From: Cantharellus purpuraceus | Lineage: Eukaryota; Basidiomycota; Agaricomycetes; Cantharellales; Hydnaceae | Length of the DNA: 64,000 nucleotides | Reading direction: 5' to 3' | NCBI GenBank assembly: GCA_025174535.1 | Contig: JALBUN010000048.1 | Location: 310,001-374,000, forward strand | In this document: positions 54,245-64,000 of the stretch, piece by piece | Position numbering within the stretch: the first letter of the stretch is position 1 | Layout: each line of letters opens with the position of its first letter | Notes under the pieces: model-generated | Database searches by the model: none | The model's input: the letters and a program-made list of their open reading frames with translations, nothing else | What the model was told of the DNA's origin: nothing | Position numbers and translations under genes: made by a program

Positions 54245-56660
54245 ACCGCTCCCAGCATCAACACCATCCCTGAGGTCGTTGAAGAACCAACGGACCACAT
54301 AGAGGCTGTCAATGAAGAAGATGACACCCCGCCCTCTCCAAATCTGGCGCAAGCCATCTCCCTGCTCGCCAGCAGCATCTGTAACCCACAAGCCCTAAGT
54401 CCCAGACCAAGGTCTGAGAACCTGACCCCTTCAATGGCTCCGATCTGCGAAAGCTCCAGCCATTCTTGGTGCAATGCCAGTTGAATTTCCGTGACCGCCC
54501 TGATGCATTCACATCTGATCGGGTGAAGGTCACCTTCGCCATGTCCTATCTCAAGGGCACCGCACTGGACTACTTTGAGCCAGTGCTCATGGATGACTCC
54601 GATGACCCGATATGGTCAGAAGACTACTCCGACTTCATCTCCGAACTTTGGACCAATTTCAGTCCTTACAACCCTGAGGCCGATGCCGAGAATGAACTTG
54701 ATTGACTTCGGATGAAGGAAAATCACAAAATCACAAAATACATTGTGAGTTTCCAGCAGCTAGCCCCGAAAGTCCAATGGGGCAACGCCGCACTCCGACG
54801 CCAATTTTACGTTGGACTCCCATCCTGCATCAAGGATGAGATATCATGCATTGGCAAGCTGGATACTTTGGTTACCCTTCGCAAGCTCACCCAATCCATC
54901 GACGCCTGTTATTGGGAACATCAATCCAAGGTCTCCTGTGAAAATTCGGCCAACAACAAATCAGACAAATCATCAGACAAGACCCCAAAGTCCAACAAGG
55001 GGTCCGATAAGAGGACCACCGCCAACTCAGGCCAGAAGTCAAACACTGGTAACGCTGCCGCTTCTGGTTCCAGTCAGAACAACTCCGGTACCAGCAAGAG
55101 TACTCCGGACCTCTCCACCAAGCTGGGGAAGGATGGAAAACTTACCCAGCGGGAACGCCAGCGCCGCATGGACAACAACCTCTGTCTGTTCTGCGGAAAG
55201 CCTGGCCACCAAGCCAAGGATTGCAACAAGGCAACCTCGTCTGCAGCAAAGGCAAAGGGCCGTGCTGCCAATGCCATGACAGAGAAGTCTGATGCAAAAG
55301 TGACGGACCCAAAAAAATAGTAAGCAGTCCTATAGCCTCCATATGGGCTGAGGGCTGCGTTGGTACTCCCCATATGACAAACAAGGTCCGCCTGAACGCA
55401 TCCACTCTTTCCCACTCCAACTCCCTTACCCTCCTCATCTACTCCGACTCCATTCCCAATACCGCTATTCAAGCATTAATTGACTCTGGTTCTACTCATT
55501 GTTTCCTCAATTCCTCTTTTTCCAATTTACATAAACTCCATACATACACCATAACTCCGATATCACTCCGATTATTTGATGGCACTACTAATGATGTTAT
55601 TTCATGAGCTATAGATCTGTCTATCCATCTTTCTGTTGGAGAAATCCAGAACCTTACATTCTATGTTACTCCACTTGACTCCAGCTGTTCTGTGGTTCTC
55701 GGACATAACTGGCTCACCCACTACAATCCGTTGATTGACTGGGCATTGGGCCATATCACATTCTGTTCTCCAGTACAGGCTGTGTCATCCCCATTGTCAC
55801 CAGCAACTTTAGGTGCAAAACTATCTTCCACCTCCGCTGACTCCGCTCCAATAGATACTCCATCTACCCCACCGTTTATATCAATGGTGGACGCTATGGT
55901 CTTCGCCAGACTAAGCAAACTGGATGGTTCTCACACATTCCAGGTTCACCTCTCCAATCCGATATTCCTCGCCGCTCATTCCACCCAATCAACTCCACCG
56001 GACCTATCTATGGTTCCTAAGGAGTATCATGAGTTCACCAATGTGTTCAGCAAGTCTAAAGCCAACTCCCTAGCAGAACACTGACCATATGATCTCAAGA
56101 TTGAACTGGATGACAACTCCACCCCTCTGCTTGGCCCTATCTACTCGCTATCCCAAAAAGAGCTACCGGCTCTCCAAACATTCATAGATGAGAACTTGGC
56201 CACAGGCTTCATCCGCCCATCCCTATCACCCCATGGAGCTCCAGTCCTATTTGTCCGCAAAAAGGACGGATCACTCCATCTATGCATTGACTTCTGTGGA
56301 CTCAACAAGATCACCAAGAAAGACTGATACCCAATACCCCGCATTGCGGACCTACTTGAGAGTCCTTGAAAGGCTAAAATCTATTCCAAAATAGATCTCT
56401 GACATGCCTACCATCTAGTCCGCATCCGAGAAGGCGACGAATGGAAAATGACTTTCCACACACGATATGGATCTTTCAAGTGGTGTGTCATGCCCTTCGG
56501 ACTAACCAATGCTCTGGCCACCTTCCAGAGGTTCATGAATGATACCTTCGCCGACCTCCTCAATGTGACTGTCCTCATTTACTTAGACGACATTTTGGTA
56601 TATTCAGACAATGAAGAAGAACATCGGACACATGTCCGAGAGGTACTTGATGACAGACTT
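54245..56660 (+). pseudogene. Gypsy-3 gag-pol, 3'-truncated and frameshifted
   Basis: Gag begins APSINTIPEVVEEPTDH, shifts frame near 54440, continues FRDRPDAFTSDRVKVTFAMS and ALRRQFYVGLPS, and ends after the zinc knuckle CLFCGKPGHQAKDC at 55320. Protease follows with ALIDSGSTHCFLNSS (about 55474), then VVLGHNWLTHYNPLIDWALG. Reverse transcriptase reaches [19 protein letters not shown] and stops near 56660. In-frame stops lie near 54703, 55605, 56083, 56325 and 56400, several explainable by C-to-T or G-to-A change (arginine codons to TGA). RNase H, integrase and 3' LTR are replaced by an LTR-B fragment. Confidence 0.9.
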
Positions 56661-56692
56661 GGGCCACAAGTACAGGTCCTATCACAGAGAGT

Positions 56693-57526
56693 GATCAGAA
56701 CCTGTGATTGGCCTGGAATATTCTACCCCTTTCTTCCACCTTCCACAACCTTCCAGTAGTTTCCATCTATTAATAGGTAGAATATTCCAGAACCATTACT
56801 CAGCCCCTGTAAATACAATATATAAGGAGGCCATTCTGCCTCTGAAATAGCAACATATTCTACCACTTCTACCCATCTTCTGCACACCAGTGTGACTAGA
56901 GTGACATACAGTGTCATCCTCTATCTCAGTAACTGTTGATTACCAGTTCAAGGATCTTTTACAGTTGTGTAACTGTACTTGATTGCACTCAAAGTAGTGA
57001 TATTCCTGCTTTGGGCGTGAGTGTAATATCTGCCTCATGCGACTACAAATCTACAGGGTGAGATTGTCTGTCAATAGTCCTGCCATTAATGCTCTTGTTT
57101 AAGTTACTAGTGTGTACTGCCTTTGCAGAGCATTAGAATCTTGAACTCGTGTGAAGCAGTTGCTAGACTACTTCACACATTGCTGTTACCTGCTTCAGAG
57201 TGTCACTGGTTGGACGGTTGGATTCATCCACCTACTTCCTTTAGCCTCTAAGTGCATTCCCCTCATTTTGGAATATCTGGACCCCTAAGCGTCCGTGAAC
57301 TCTAGACTCTGGAAGTCTTATTCATTTCTTGCTGCTAAGAAACGTATTACTTTTCTGCGTATAGTCTGCATTGACCAATACAAGGGATTGTAACCAAAGT
57401 ACAAACGTTAAATTGTTTCTGGAGTTGTGCTGCAGCAGGGTTTGATATTCTTCTCAGCTGTTCATTCACGGAATTGTGGTGATTTAGAGTTTGCCCTAAC
57501 ACCATAATTTTGCAGGTTCCAAAACA
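56693..57526 (+). mobile_element. LTR-B copy, 5'-truncated
   Basis: It matches LTR-B from gatcagaacctgtgattgg to the end ggttccaaaaca. It lacks the 146-base duplication. Its diagnostic variants (ctcatttt, acaagggattg, catgcgactacaaatc, gaatcttgaactc) are shared with the inverted copy at 63342-64000 and not with the pair at 29.5/35.7 kb. Confidence 0.9.
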
Positions 57527-57689
57527 GCGACTCTGCAGTACAACCAGTCATGAACAATGCTCGAGGGAAGGCAAAGAGGATGTATATCACACTTCAAGCC
57601 CACTGAGCTGCGCTTTGCTTTGTTCCAACTCCTAGTAGACTCGGGTTGGCTGACCATAGGCTAGGCTAGAGGACTCCTTGACTGGCAGG

Positions 57690-57998
57690 TGAAATACAGA
57701 CTATGTGTATGGCCAGCTGGTCACTATTATCGTGGCTTGCGGCCGAGCTATCAGATCATTGTCCAGACTCAATTGGCACTATCTCCTTTCTCTCGTGGAA
57801 CTTGTATCCTTGTGCTCTATACCCACCATCCTTTATGGCCATGCAAGAAAAGGCAACTCCACACATCTTCTGGGGACAATTGGTGACGTGACATTCCGAA
57901 ACCACGATATGTTCCTGTACGAACTGGATACTGTTCTGGCTCATTTTGGGGTCCAGGATGACTATGAGCTCTATGGCCACTCCTGGGGCAGTACTTGA
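57690..57998 (+). pseudogene. Alpha/beta hydrolase (proline iminopeptidase-like) fragment
   Basis: A + frame encodes PTILYGHARKGNSTHLLG, then MFLYELDTVLAHFGVQDDYE and LYGHSWGS before a stop at 57998. The order matches the fungal proline iminopeptidase/epoxide hydrolase-like fold: oxyanion-side strand, helix with LDxxLxHFG, and nucleophile elbow GHSWGG (the last Gly is Ser here). Acid and histidine of the triad are absent because the gene stops here. A fragment with no start codon context or downstream exons. Confidence 0.6.
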
Positions 57999-59239
57999 TG
58001 CTTTGAAATAGTTCCAATTTGTCTAGTCATGTCACATAGCCATGCAGCATCACGAAGAAAGGGGGCTTTTCCTTAAGGTTGTGGGCGTCTTTTGACAGCA
58101 TAGCTGACGACTTGGCTAATTCTGTATGTCAATTTCAAAGGCCAAGATAGATAATGCAAGTTGAGCTGACACCCTTTATTCTTCTTGATACACACAGCAC
58201 GTATTCTTGTTTAAGCAGGCATACCTATCAGCAACTGGCAATTGTTTCATTCTGTAGTGTCCTCAAGCCTATAATTGATATGGCTATTGTCTTCGGACCA
58301 TGTTATCTATTGGATCACACTGCTGAAGAAACCACTGAAGGACCCCATTCCATCCCACCCATCGCCATGACAGATCTCCAACACCACCTTCATCTCCCAA
58401 TGTGTTTGAACATCCGCAACTTCCCATTATCAGAGTCACCACCACAGCTCATCTCCACACAATCTCCACAACTGTCTTGACCAGAATGGAAGTGCCTGCC
58501 CAGATGCAAAAATAGTGTTTGCTGCAACTATCATGCTGATGCCTAGGAAGGGTCTAGATGTCCAAAAAAAAATGGGAAAGGGACTCGTAGGAACTGATGG
58601 TGGCAGGTACGGCACACATTATGTGAAGGATCCGCATCGGGTTCTTAATTGCATGCACAACTGATTCCAGGTTCATGTTTGTTATGTGTGCCCAGGGATA
58701 TACCTGACGTATTGTTGCCTAGTACTCCTGGCATGAATGTAAAGAACCCCAGTGCAACTATCATTGCTTTAACCATAGTCTCTGTTGGGTTATCAAGTCC
58801 GATGAAGACGAAGAAAATGTCGTAACCATTGGCATATTTGAAATCGAACAAGAGGCTCTACTGATGAGATTGGGACGCAAAGGGGGGCTATCAAGTAGTA
58901 TACAGAAACTATGGACTCGGTTAATATAGCTACATTTAAGAAATGAGTCGGTATGTACACACTTCAGTTGTGTGTGTGGAACAAACAGCTGAAGTGTCTA
59001 CAGATGTCATATAAACTTTACATGTTATCAAGGCTCACAGAGACAGGAGGTGTGTACTAGACCATTATTTGTACTCATGGTCTTTAGTGGAGCTTGATAA
59101 TCCAATAATCATTTATAGAATGTCACGACAACGACTGCCAATCACCACGTGTACATATGCCTACTAGCGGTCAATACCTCCATCGATGGGGTCGCGCAAA
59201 TGCTGAAGCATTAAAAGTAGCCGACGAGCCAACATGACT
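57999..59239. other. No recognisable gene
   Basis: A 108-codon frame at 58154-58480 shows no domain. The sequence around 58550-58900 and 58900-59200 has only short frames. Confidence 0.35.
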
Positions 59240-60094
59240 TCAAGTCACTAGCTGCCTCTCCATCTCAGCCTGCCACCTAAGCCTATGTGTGGCCTCGTCA
59301 GAGAGTCTCCAAACTTCATCTTCAGAGAAGATGTCCTGGCAATAATAGCGCAGGTGCCGGCGGAAATGTTCATATTGAGAGAACGTTTTGAGGCAGCCCG
59401 CCGGACATGTCAGCCCAACCACCGGCTTGTTTTTTTCCTTACTCCCTGTACCTTTTCCACCTCATGGTGTTGCAAAGGAGCATGGAATGATGCCTAGTGC
59501 TTCTGAAAGTTGCGGGAGATGATGCGACCACAGACCTGGCCGTTGGTGTCGACAATACCACATTTTCAGATTTTGGGAGAGCGTTGGCGTCTTTTTGACG
59601 ATTTTTTCTTGATGGAGGTGCTGTCATGTCCTGGGTGGGATAATGCGCCGCTGATGCAGCTGGTACCCGCTGTGATGTTGACGCTACCGGCCATGGCCCC
59701 AGGGTCGGTGCACCCTTCCATGAGGAGGCTGATGATGATGCAGCTGGGTATCCACCCTGCTGTGCATATCCAGCATTTGCTGACTGTGGGGGTGTCATGG
59801 AGTTCCACGTCATCCCCTGGTCGTGAACAATCTGATATGTCGTGATGGTGGACCTGTATGCTGCATCAACACCACTGATGCCCACCCCCTGTGTGCCAAG
59901 CATATTCAGTTGCAGGTCGGCCGTGACAAACCTAGTGTGCTCCAACATGAAGTCCTCCTGTGTTACTTTGTCAATGCCATGCATGAAGAAAGCATCACTG
60001 GAGAACTCACTGGCAGTTCTGGTAGGTCAAAGCCAGTGTCACTGAGCTTGGTGTGAGCATCAAATGTAAAGGAGGAGGAGTTGGCTAGAGACAT
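59240..60094 (-). CDS. Putative zinc-finger protein, spliced
   Basis: On the minus strand, exon 1 (60094-60011) encodes 28 residues starting MSLANSSSFTFDAH and ends at a GT donor. A 53-base intron (60010-59958) ends cacag, and exon 2 continues EDFMLEHTRFVTADLQLNML in phase. It then becomes Ser/Ala/Pro-rich (QQGGYPAASSSASSWKGAP). The 3' part (59422-59240) encodes CPAGCLKTFSQYEHFRRHLR and YYC, a C-x3-C-x12-H-x4-C zinc-binding pattern, then an acidic helix and the stop. The junction between the middle and the zinc-finger part is unresolved, so the gene may carry an extra intron or a frameshift. A DNA-binding role is possible but not shown. Confidence 0.5.
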
Positions 60095-62079
60095 GTTGTT
60101 GAAGAGACAAAGCTGTTTGTTGGGAGTGTCCTTGTGGCAGGTGACCGTTTATACCGCAGTCTTGCTTCATAGGTCGGTTTGCTATGTGTGTATTCCTACC
60201 AGATGCGGTGTGCAGTGTGTCACAACGTGGTGAACGCATGGAAACCTTCTCTTGGGTGGCAGAACTCCCAGATCTGCATTCATCAGCATATGACTCACTT
60301 CATTGGAGCTTCGGTACCGTTTGGCATCTTGGAGCAGTATTGAGTCTGGCAAAGACTAATCTAGAACCTGTAGGAGCTAATTTTATCCAATCTAATCACC
60401 CGAAGCGATACATCACCTGATATGAGAACTATATATAGCAGAATGGCATATGGCAGTTCACTCTTCGGTGGCACAGTACTATTGAGAACAAAGGAAGGGT
60501 GCAATGCTGCTCACACAATGTGATATCGCCAGGTAGTATTGAAATTTGTGCCAATCTTGACTGCCGGTTTGTGGAAGTGAGATGAGTCTGCCCCGCATGG
60601 ACTGCTTTCGAAATTGTACTGTGTGTATCACACCGGGTATTACCTCATGTTGTTATACATATTTGGGCGACCCGTTGACAGTCGGGACTGTGCGAAGAAG
60701 CTGGCTGAATGCAGTCAAACAAAGGAGCTCAGCCACGTTGGATCAGTCTCACATAATGTCGAGCTGTTCAATTATGTCCAGAGTGAATATCACGAAACAC
60801 AACGTTCTTTGACGACAAATACCATAAACAATTCAACGTGTTTTGTGATGCTGTGGGAGATCAATAAGACGTTGCATCTTCTATCTCACCTCAATAGCCT
60901 TGTAGGTTCAAGAATTTGATACATGACCCACCTGATGAACGATACGAAGGGGGCTGAGCAGGAGTGCGCCTCACATGATCATTCGGAATGAGGATCTAAC
61001 CCTGAGCAGGCGCAGCCTCGTCCCCAAACGAGTACGTTCAAGATTTAAATTTACACTCATTATTCTTTCACACCATCATATCCATCGAAGCTGGCAATTT
61101 CATCATGGTTTTCGCCATACTCTATTATCCGCAATGAATTGCATCATGGTTCCATATTTACACTAGGAGATATGCAGGTACGTGTTGGGTGTTTGTGGTG
61201 TTTGTTCATGGCGATGTGTCTGACAGGGCGGACATGTGGGATGTGATGTTTTATTTCAATCGAAAGGCAAGAAAGTACTGTCTGGGAGAATCATGTAGAG
61301 CCCAAATCTTCAGGCAACCATCAGTTCAGCATCAGGAATAGAAAACATGATGTGTTGTACAAGTTTTTGACGCTGTTTCCGACAGGGGTGTGAAGCGGCA
61401 TATGAAGAGAGTGTGGGGATATGAGTAGGATCGTGTTGGAGTTGGTGAATCAGCAGCTTGTGAGGGTGAGGGATAGGATTGGGGGGGGGTGAAGGGGGGC
61501 ATCTAGGATGGAAGCGATGAAGGTGGTGGATATACGTAGTTGCTGATTGCTTGGTCACAAATGTTTAAACACCAGACAGATGAAACAGCAAAGGCCAAAA
61601 AGAAGCAGGAAAAGCATCAAACCACCTGCAAAGAGGGTAATACGTGTCATGGTATTGTGGCTTGTATGTTGGGAATGGCAACAACACCCTGCCTATGTTC
61701 CCGCTTTCACGAGCCCCACCTAACGCATCCGTTCCCATGCCAATACTGCTCCAGTTAGAATCCACACAGGATCTTCTACTCCATAACAGATGCCGAACTC
61801 TGCCTTGCTCACCAGGCCTATCTCACCTGCGCACATTCGCTGTCCACCAGCAGCACTTATCACAGCATGGAACACTGCGTTCGCCTGGGCAATAGCTGTC
61901 AAGACGTGTCTCCTCTCGTCGTTGCAGGGGAATCAGCAAGCACCAGCGGAAAGCATGCCACCCGGTCTAATTGACAATACCCCAGCTCACTGCCACACTA
62001 CCAGCAGCACATTCATGGTTGCACCAGCAATCGCCATTTGCACACCTGACTCTGATGTTGTTCAAAGGAAACCGCAACT
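60095..62079. other. No recognisable gene
   Basis: A TATA-like actatatatag sits near 60429. Frames at 60582-60812 and 60614-60919 (+) have no domain. From 61560 on, short frames may be eroded upstream parts of the NACHT-WD40 gene, but I cannot confirm this. Confidence 0.35.
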
Positions 62080-63308
62080 TACCCCTTGGGGAGATGAGTT
62101 CAGCATTCTGCTGGACCGGGCTGACAGATTGTTAATTTACGCTGCGACTGCAATACAATATATTGGTGCATCTGGGAACTTCGAAAAACAGTTACATAAC
62201 GCGCATCATACGTCTGGAGTCTTCAAAGAAGCAAACGGAAGCAATTGATTCGCTATACAATGATATTATGGAGCAGGGGTTCCATTGCAACCTCAATGAT
62301 GAAGCATTTTCGAGACATGAGACACTTGCAGCAGTCATATTCCTGCAATCCCCTTTGCCTTTGGCCACCATTGCATCCTTGTTGAGAAAGGACAGCACTT
62401 GGGGCCTGGAGCCATTTCACCCTATTATTCATGTGCCCACTGCTTATAGCAGTCCCATGTCAATCTTTCGCCTCATTTCGCGATTTCATAGTTGAACAGT
62501 CTAGCTGTAAGAGACACTTCCTGGATGTCTTCGATGCCCACTGGATGTTAGCTGTCAAGTGTCTCCAATGTTTGAACCAGTCTCTGAAACATTATATTTG
62601 CAATTTGGATATCGACATGACGTTCTCACCATCCCATATACCCATTGCTATCCATGCCAGCCCACGATACTCTTGGGTGTATTGGGCATCACATCTTGTA
62701 CACGTTCTTGAAGGAGCTTCAGGACGTAATTCAGTGGACAATGTCCAAGGCCTTCTTTCGGTATTTGTTAAAGACCATTTTCTACACTGGTTTGAATGCC
62801 TCAGCATCTTGAGGGAGCTCGAATTGGGTGTAAAGTCCCTTGACAAAGTCAGCGAGGCGATCTCGGTAAGCACTAAGTTAGCTGGCCATAAGAGTATTGA
62901 TTAATCCATTTCTCAGGCCTTTTCAAAGAAGCATGGTGGATTTTGGGTATGCCATCACTCCTCCAGGACAGCCGTCGATTCCTCCAGTTCACGTTTGAAC
63001 CAATTACCTGGCACCCTCTTGCCATTTATCACTCCGCAATTGTGTGGATCCCAAGGAGGTCGCTGATGCATGAGCGATATGCTGACACATTCCGTAGCAC
63101 CCCTCAAGTACTATATGGGTTGTCAGAGTCCTGGGAGCGGGTGTTGCATATCCTGCGACACAATGGCGAAGTGCCATACATTGCCTTCTCAGCTGACAGC
63201 AGCCATGTTGTTTCAGGATCAATGCGTGGGGCGGTTCGAATCTGGAACATTGTGACTGGGGCGGAGGACGGTGCACACTGCAATCAGGATGGAGGATCGT
63301 CAGATTAA
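62080..63308 (+). pseudogene. NACHT-WD40 (NLR-like) gene, broken middle part
   Basis: Successive + frames encode WGDEFSILLDRADRLLIYAA followed by TAIQYI; then IDSLYNDIMEQGF, IFLQSPLPLATIASLLRKDS and HPIIHVPTAYSS; then SFASFRDFIVEQSS and LKHYICNLD; then IYHSAIVWIPRRSLMHERYA and YIAFSADSSHVVSGS followed by VRIWNIVTGAE. This is the segment of Agaricomycete NACHT-WD40 proteins from the end of the NTPase to the first WD40 blade. Such proteins are thought to act in non-self recognition. Frame changes at about 62170, 62470 and 62905 break it (the last may be an intron). The P-loop part and further blades are absent; LTR-B starts at 63342. Confidence 0.8.
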
Positions 63309-63341
63309 AGATGATCCAGAGGAGGTAGGTGACACCGCCAC

Positions 63342-64000
63342 TGTTTTGGAACCTGCAAAATTATGGTGTTAGGGCAAACTCTAAATCACCACAATTCCGT
63401 GAATGAACAGCTGAGAAGAATATCAAACCCTGCTGCAGCACAACTCCAGAAACAATTTAACGTTTGTACTTTGGTTACAATCCCTTGTATTGGTCAATGC
63501 AGACTATACGCAGAAAAGTAATACGTTTCTTAGCAGCAAGAAATGAATAAGACTTCCAGAGTCTAGAGTTCACGGACGCTTAGGGGTCCAGATATTCCAA
63601 AATGAGGGGAATGCACTTAGAGGCTAAAGGAAGTAGGTGGATGAATCCAACCGTCCAACCAGTGACACTCTGAAGCAGGTAACAGCAATGTGTGAAGTAG
63701 TCTAGCAACTGCTTCACACGAGTTCAAGATTCTAATGCTCTGCAAAGGCAGTACACACTAGTAACTTAAACAAGAGCATTAATGGCAGGACTATTGACAG
63801 ACAATCTCACCCTGTAGATTTGTAGTCGCATGAGGCAGATATTACACTCACGCCCAAAGCAGGAATATCACTACTTTGAGTGCAATCAAGTACAGTTACA
63901 CAACTGTAAAAGATCCTTGAACTGGTAATCAACAGTTACTGAGATAGAGGATGACACTGTATGTCACTCTAGTCACACTGGTGTGCAGAAGATGGGTAGA
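63342..64000 (-). mobile_element. LTR-B copy, reverse, runs off the window
   Basis: TGTTTTGGAACCTGC starts the reverse of LTR-B and continues to the last base of the window, so the length is at least 659 bases. Variants match the copy at 56693-57526 and not the pair at 29.5/35.7 kb. Confidence 0.9.

Noticed and set aside
63230..63250. ggttcgaatc resembling a tRNA T-loop
   Set aside because: It falls within the WD40 coding stretch and no acceptor, D or anticodon arms fold around it.

Overview
The window looks like repeat-rich, gene-poor chromosomal DNA of a basidiomycete fungus (Agaricomycetes). The evidence is small spliceosomal introns of about 47-58 bases, families typical of these fungi (DUF6533, DUF6534 and DUF6535 membrane proteins, NACHT-WD40 proteins, a Chs4/Skt5 homologue), and many Ty3/Gypsy and Ty1/Copia elements. 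No rRNA, tRNA, CRISPR or bacterial-type feature was seen.

Layout. 1-8.1 kb: LTR-like repeats (families called LTR-D and LTR-E here), a multi-copy coding-like block with a long palindrome, and a broken chitin-synthase-activator (Chs4/Skt5) gene that still ends in a CVIM prenylation box. 8.1-15.9 kb: a Copia 3' end, a Gypsy-related block holding a solo LTR (LTR-A), a broken DUF6535 gene, a Gypsy integrase cut and partly inverted, and a second LTR-A. 17.15-23.58 kb: a complete Gypsy chromovirus (Gypsy-1) with apparently identical 362-base LTRs, gag, pol and a small third ORF. 23.58-31.08 kb: a 5'-truncated second chromovirus (Gypsy-2) with a long pol, a 342-codon accessory ORF and a 1.58 kb 3' LTR (LTR-B). 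31.1-35.7 kb: a Copia gag remnant and an apparently intact spliced DUF6533 gene, closed on the right by an inverted LTR-B. 37.2-39.2 kb: more LTR remnants. 39.2-47.2 kb: mostly single-copy DNA with one good hypothetical gene and a DUF6534 fragment. 47.2-57.5 kb: Copia, LTR-A, LTR-E and LTR-B pieces and two decayed copies of a third Gypsy family (Gypsy-3), one per strand. 57.5-63.3 kb: fragments of an alpha/beta hydrolase and a NACHT-WD40 gene plus a possible zinc-finger gene, again closed by inverted LTR-B copies.

The most interesting points are: (i) accessory ORFs behind pol in the Gypsy elements, each preceded by a TATA-like box; an 89-residue one is shared by Gypsy-1 and by a separate repeated block; (ii) two pairs of inverted LTR-B copies, near-identical within a pair and different between pairs, each enclosing gene-bearing DNA; (iii) solo LTRs with clean 5-base target duplications and a visible empty site; (iv) Gypsy-1 with identical LTRs but a mutated protease motif. 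All homology calls come from recognising motifs by eye. No database search or alignment program was run.
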